NCBI RefSeq assembly: GCF_040250305.1
Contig: NZ_CP158190.1
Span: 3,008,001-3,072,000 of the forward strand
Direction: 5' to 3'
From: Peribacillus frigoritolerans
GTDB taxonomy: Bacteria; Bacillota; Bacilli; Bacillales; DSM-1321
DNA length: 64,000 bases
Of this stretch, positions 61,543 to 64,000 are shown one piece after another (the first letter of the stretch is position 1; each line of letters starts with the position of its first letter). Under the pieces are notes generated by a model. The model was not told where the DNA came from, made no database searches, and saw only the letters and a list, made by a program, of their open reading frames with translations. Made by a program: the position numbers and the translations under genes.

Positions 61543-61570
61543 AAACAACCTATAATTCATTAGGCTGTTT
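61543..61570 (-). terminator. Terminator of the ABC permease operon; direct-repeat hairpin copy B
   Basis: AAACAACCTA (61543-61552) pairs with TAGGCTGTTT (61561-61570, one G-U) immediately past the permease stop. The sequence repeats that at 60807-60835. Confidence 0.7.
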
Positions 61571-61571
61571 C

Positions 61572-62552
61572 TCAGTATACATCCCGCCGGGTAAATACTG
61601 TAAAAGATACGATTAAAGCTAGCGCCCACCAAACGAGCAGAGTAATGACGGAGGATAATAAAGTCATCCCTTCAATCGGTGGAGCCGTCCCGCTAATGTA
61701 AGCGGTCAATTTCAAATTCACCATAAAGAAATATTTCGCTGATTCCCATGATGAAACCATATTGTTCAATATAGCCCCGGAAATCAATGCAGCCAGCATG
61801 ATGCCCATGCCTGCAGGGGTGCTTCTCACTAAAACCGAAAGCATGAAAGAAAGGGTACCTACAACAACCGCCACCAGCCAGACAAGTCCCAAATCCATCA
61901 ATAGGAATTTCCATTGTTCCACTAACCTTACTTGACTGACATCCACGTCTGACCCATTCAATTCGAATCCGGTTATTACAGGGGCCCCCCATCCTTGATA
62001 TCCGAAAATGACACCTGATAATAGGTAAGATAATAAGGCTGTCATCGCCACGATAATCGAAACCGATAATAATAATGTTACATATTTGCTCAATAAGATT
62101 TTCCAGCGCTCCACTGGCCTGGTCAACAAAAGCTTGATCGTCCCTTGACTGCTTTCGGAGGAAACCATATCACTAGCCACAATCATGATCAACAGCGGAA
62201 TGAACAAATCGATTGCATTTTCCAAAAACATGCGTGTAAAGGTGGCTGCGCCTGGTTCTGAGGGATTGATATCATGATCTAGATAATATTGCTGCTGCTT
62301 CAGACTTACTTGCAGCTGTTCACGCCACTCATCGAGCATCCTATTCGAGCCCAATCGATTTTGAGTATCAATGATTTGCTGCTGAAGAGCTGCACGCCAA
62401 TCATCAGTTCCCAACTTCTCCCGCTGCTCTTCCACTTGTTTGTATTGGGCATATGTAAACATCAGCACTAAAATTCCCACGATGATACCGATTATGATTA
62501 ACCGTTTCTTTGCCAACAACTTCATCATTTCATTTTGAATCAAGTTATTCAA
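61572..62552 (-). CDS. ABC transporter permease (ABC-2 type)
   Basis: This permease of about 326 residues has six predicted helices and the ABC-2 features: a first helix after LLAKKRLIIIGIIVGILVLMF, a large extracytoplasmic loop with Gln-rich coiled-coil character (residues about 35-95), and the EssQGTIKLLLTRPVERWKILLSK block. I prefer the TTG at 62552, six bases after GGAGGTG, over the GTG at 62570. It overlaps the end of the ATPase gene, so the two are coupled. Partner of the ATPase below; likely export of a peptide, lipid or drug. Confidence 0.86.
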   Translation of the reverse strand: MNNLIQNEMMKLLAKKRLIIIGIIVGILVLMFTYAQYKQVEEQREKLGTDDWRAALQQQIIDTQNRLGSNRMLDEWREQLQVSLKQQQYYLDHDINPSEPGAATFTRMFLENAIDLFIPLLIMIVASDMVSSESSQGTIKLLLTRPVERWKILLSKYVTLLLSVSIIVAMTALLSYLLSGVIFGYQGWGAPVITGFELNGSDVDVSQVRLVEQWKFLLMDLGLVWLVAVVVGTLSFMLSVLVRSTPAGMGIMLAALISGAILNNMVSSWESAKYFFMVNLKLTAYISGTAPPIEGMTLLSSVITLLVWWALALIVSFTVFTRRDVY

Positions 62553-63459
62553 TGCCTGCACCTCCGACACTGGTAACTTGCAAAAACAATTCTTCCAATC
62601 CCGCGAGCTTACGATTCATTTCATGGACCCTCACCCCTGCTTGGTTAAGTGCAGCATTCCATTCGGGTGTTTTTAGTTCATCATAGGCTGTAATGATATA
62701 TTTTTGATCTATGGTAATTTCGGTGAAGCCGCTAAGAATTTCCGCTCCCTTTTGTATAGGTTCCACCCGCCAAAATATCCGCTCCTGAGTGGATAATAAG
62801 CTTTCCACCGTATCCGTTTTGATAATTTCCCCCCCTTTAATAATTGCGACCCGGTCACAAAGTTGCTGTATTTCACCTAGTAAGTGTGAAGAAACCAGAA
62901 CGCTCATACCTTCTTCTTCAGCCAACTTTCTGATGAATTGCCGCATTTCACGGATTCCGGCAGGATCTAGACCATTGGTCGGTTCATCCAAAATCAAGAG
63001 CTTGGGACTGTTCAGCATTGCCTGCGCGATTCCTAAGCGCTGCCTCATACCTAACGAATAGGTCTTCACTTTATCGTGAATCCTAGCTTGCAGACCGACG
63101 AGTTCAACAACCTCGTTCATTCTTGTTTCATCAACTTCAGGTAACATTCTTGCAAAGTGGAGCAAATTATCCCATCCGCTCAAAAAAGGATACAACTCTG
63201 GATTTTCAACGATGCAGCCCATTTGCTTCATAGCCTTCGTAAATTCCTGACGAACATCATACCCGCATATATGGATTGAACCCGAAGTTGGCTTAATCAA
63301 ACCGACCAACATGCGGATCGTCGTCGTCTTTCCTGCTCCATTCGGTCCTAAAAAGCCGAAAACCTCCCCTTCATTCAGTTCAAAATCAATTCCTTTAATA
63401 ATTTCCCTTTTGCCAATCCTTTTTCTCAAGTCCCTGACAGACAATGTCACCTGTTTCAT
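62545..63459 (-). CDS. ABC transporter ATP-binding protein
   Basis: A 304-residue ATPase with Walker A GPNGAGKTT, Q-loop IVENPELYPFLSGWDN, signature YSLGMRQRLGIAQAML, Walker B LLILDEPTNGLDP and switch His in VLVSSHLLGEI. The C-terminal extension (about 215-304) matches the bacitracin/lantibiotic-type ABC-2 ATPases. ATG 63459 lies ten bases after GGGAGG and overlaps the upstream SGNH gene's stop by four bases (ATGA). It powers the downstream permease. Confidence 0.9.
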   Translation of the reverse strand: MKQVTLSVRDLRKRIGKREIIKGIDFELNEGEVFGFLGPNGAGKTTTIRMLVGLIKPTSGSIHICGYDVRQEFTKAMKQMGCIVENPELYPFLSGWDNLLHFARMLPEVDETRMNEVVELVGLQARIHDKVKTYSLGMRQRLGIAQAMLNSPKLLILDEPTNGLDPAGIREMRQFIRKLAEEEGMSVLVSSHLLGEIQQLCDRVAIIKGGEIIKTDTVESLLSTQERIFWRVEPIQKGAEILSGFTEITIDQKYIITAYDELKTPEWNAALNQAGVRVHEMNRKLAGLEELFLQVTSVGGAGIE

Positions 63460-64000
63460 CGTTCCACATCCTCCCATTTTATTAAAGGAGCAACTCTATC
63501 AGCAATTAAACGATATCCCTTCTTATTAGGGTGAAATTTATCCGAATACAAATACTCATTTACCGACAATTGAAATAAATCAAAAGTTGGAACGAAAATT
63601 GCATTTTGATAAAGAGCCACGACTTCCGCCGTTTCATTATTCCAGTCCCGTACGATGCGGTTCGTATCAAAGTCTTCATCCAAATCTATAAACGGATTAT
63701 ACAGCCCAAGCAATAAAATGGTAGCTGTATCATTGACTTTATTGATATCTTTAAAAATTTCATGTAAATTTCCCAAGAAATTCTTTTGTGATACAGATAT
63801 AGCTTCACGATCATATTCAAGCAGGGTCTGGCCTTTTTGAAATAAATCGTTACCCCCGATTGTAACTAAAATAACATCAGCTGCCTGGATTTGGCGCTTC
63901 ACTTCCGGTTGTTTCACTTGCTGCACCAATTCTTTAGACACTTGTCCATTAATTCCGAGGTTATGAATGATTGGTTTTCTATTGTACTCACTCTTCAAAT
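63456..64000 (-). CDS. SGNH/GDSL-family hydrolase, 5' end outside the window
   Basis: About 181 C-terminal residues of an SGNH esterase/lipase-like protein. The block III NLGINGQVS and block IV-like VTIGGNDLF (catalytic Asn) are visible, and the catalytic Asp-His pair is in SDKFHPNKKGYRLIADRVAPLI. The first residue in the window is TTG-encoded but sits mid-domain, so the gene continues past 64000, where the GDS nucleophile block should lie. It is the first of three coupled genes with the ABC transporter, so it may modify the same lipid or glycan substrate. Confidence 0.86.
   Translation of the reverse strand, partial: LKSEYNRKPIIHNLGINGQVSKELVQQVKQPEVKRQIQAADVILVTIGGNDLFQKGQTLLEYDREAISVSQKNFLGNLHEIFKDINKVNDTATILLLGLYNPFIDLDEDFDTNRIVRDWNNETAEVVALYQNAIFVPTFDLFQLSVNEYLYSDKFHPNKKGYRLIADRVAPLIKWEDVER

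Larger units (their letters stand above)
60746..61571. other. Repeat-rich intergenic region
   Basis: 826 bases without a gene: near-identical direct-repeat hairpins at each end (60807-60835 and 61543-61570), a degenerate, inverted copy of the GC-rich dispersed repeat (60888-61030), a duplicated phrase GCCTACAGTT...AGTTGCAG near 60868 and 61171, and a 20-21-base minisatellite (61215-61460). Confidence 0.7.

Noticed and set aside
61165..61543. Open frames across the minisatellite (both strands)
   Set aside because: They follow from the repeat's composition, have no ribosome sites and give low-complexity peptides.
1..64000. tRNA, rRNA, prophage, integrase or transposase genes
   Set aside because: None seen on either strand; duplications here look like recombination scars, not insertion sequences.

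Overview
The window is a low-GC Bacillaceae chromosome segment, most like the Peribacillus/Bacillus simplex group. The case for this rests on close B. subtilis-type orthologues (AnsR-AnsA-AnsB, YuxL, Nos, GlpT, YkuS, YueD, the Mhq proteins), strong GGAGG ribosome binding sites, frequent GTG and TTG starts, lysine and SAM-I riboswitches, intrinsic terminators and a spore-type LysM/GH18 hydrolase. No rRNA, tRNA, CRISPR array, phage module or intact insertion sequence was recognised.

Layout. 0-10 kb is mixed: a secreted metallophosphoesterase, a small secreted YjfA-like protein that seems to start at ATA, dapA behind a lysine riboswitch, an Lrp-type regulator next to a DMT exporter, a decayed stretch holding a DNA alkylation repair pseudogene, an HPP membrane protein, a GNAT acetyltransferase and a 3'-truncated quinone oxidoreductase gene. 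10.3-24.8 kb is the most unusual part, a surface-glycan island described below. 25-36 kb holds an ABC exporter, an MFS transporter, the spore hydrolase, benzil reductase, cardiolipin synthase, an isolated cstR persulfide sensor, CoxG-like and YjgB-like proteins, and glpT behind a cre site and a leader terminator. 36.6-43 kb holds ansA-ansB with divergent ansR, then the SAM-riboswitch operon mmuP-mmuM. 43.3-47.3 kb is a quinone/electrophile detoxification set with two MhqR-type operators. 47.5-49.8 kb is a polyhydroxyalkanoate set (phaR, phaC, SDR reductase). 50-64 kb holds OsmC, YkuS, several tiny spore-like or membrane proteins, corA, nos, an HxlR regulator, a TrxB-like enzyme, yuxL, a CBS protein, a metallo-beta-lactamase-fold hydrolase, a minisatellite and an ABC transporter operon.

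The glycan island joins five things: (i) a sulfate-activation operon (TauE/SafE permease, APS kinase CysC, ATP sulfurylase Sat) with no APS/PAPS reductase or sulfite reductase beside it, so its local end product is PAPS; (ii) a protein fusing GT2 glycosyltransferase modules to a PAPS-dependent sulfotransferase domain; (iii) wecB/capE/rmlD-like genes for a UDP-activated 6-deoxy-L-amino sugar; (iv) further glycosyltransferases, including a LamG-GT4 fusion; (v) a small beta-rich protein resembling spore-surface proteins. Matches to mother-cell sporulation -10 elements (CATAnnnTA) lie upstream of all five transcription units. The working hypothesis is a sporulation-timed pathway that builds a sulfated, deoxyamino-sugar-containing spore-surface glycan. 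The island also records a tandem duplication followed by deletions: a second GT2 copy lacks its sulfotransferase domain and is followed by fused remnants of two sugar-nucleotide genes.
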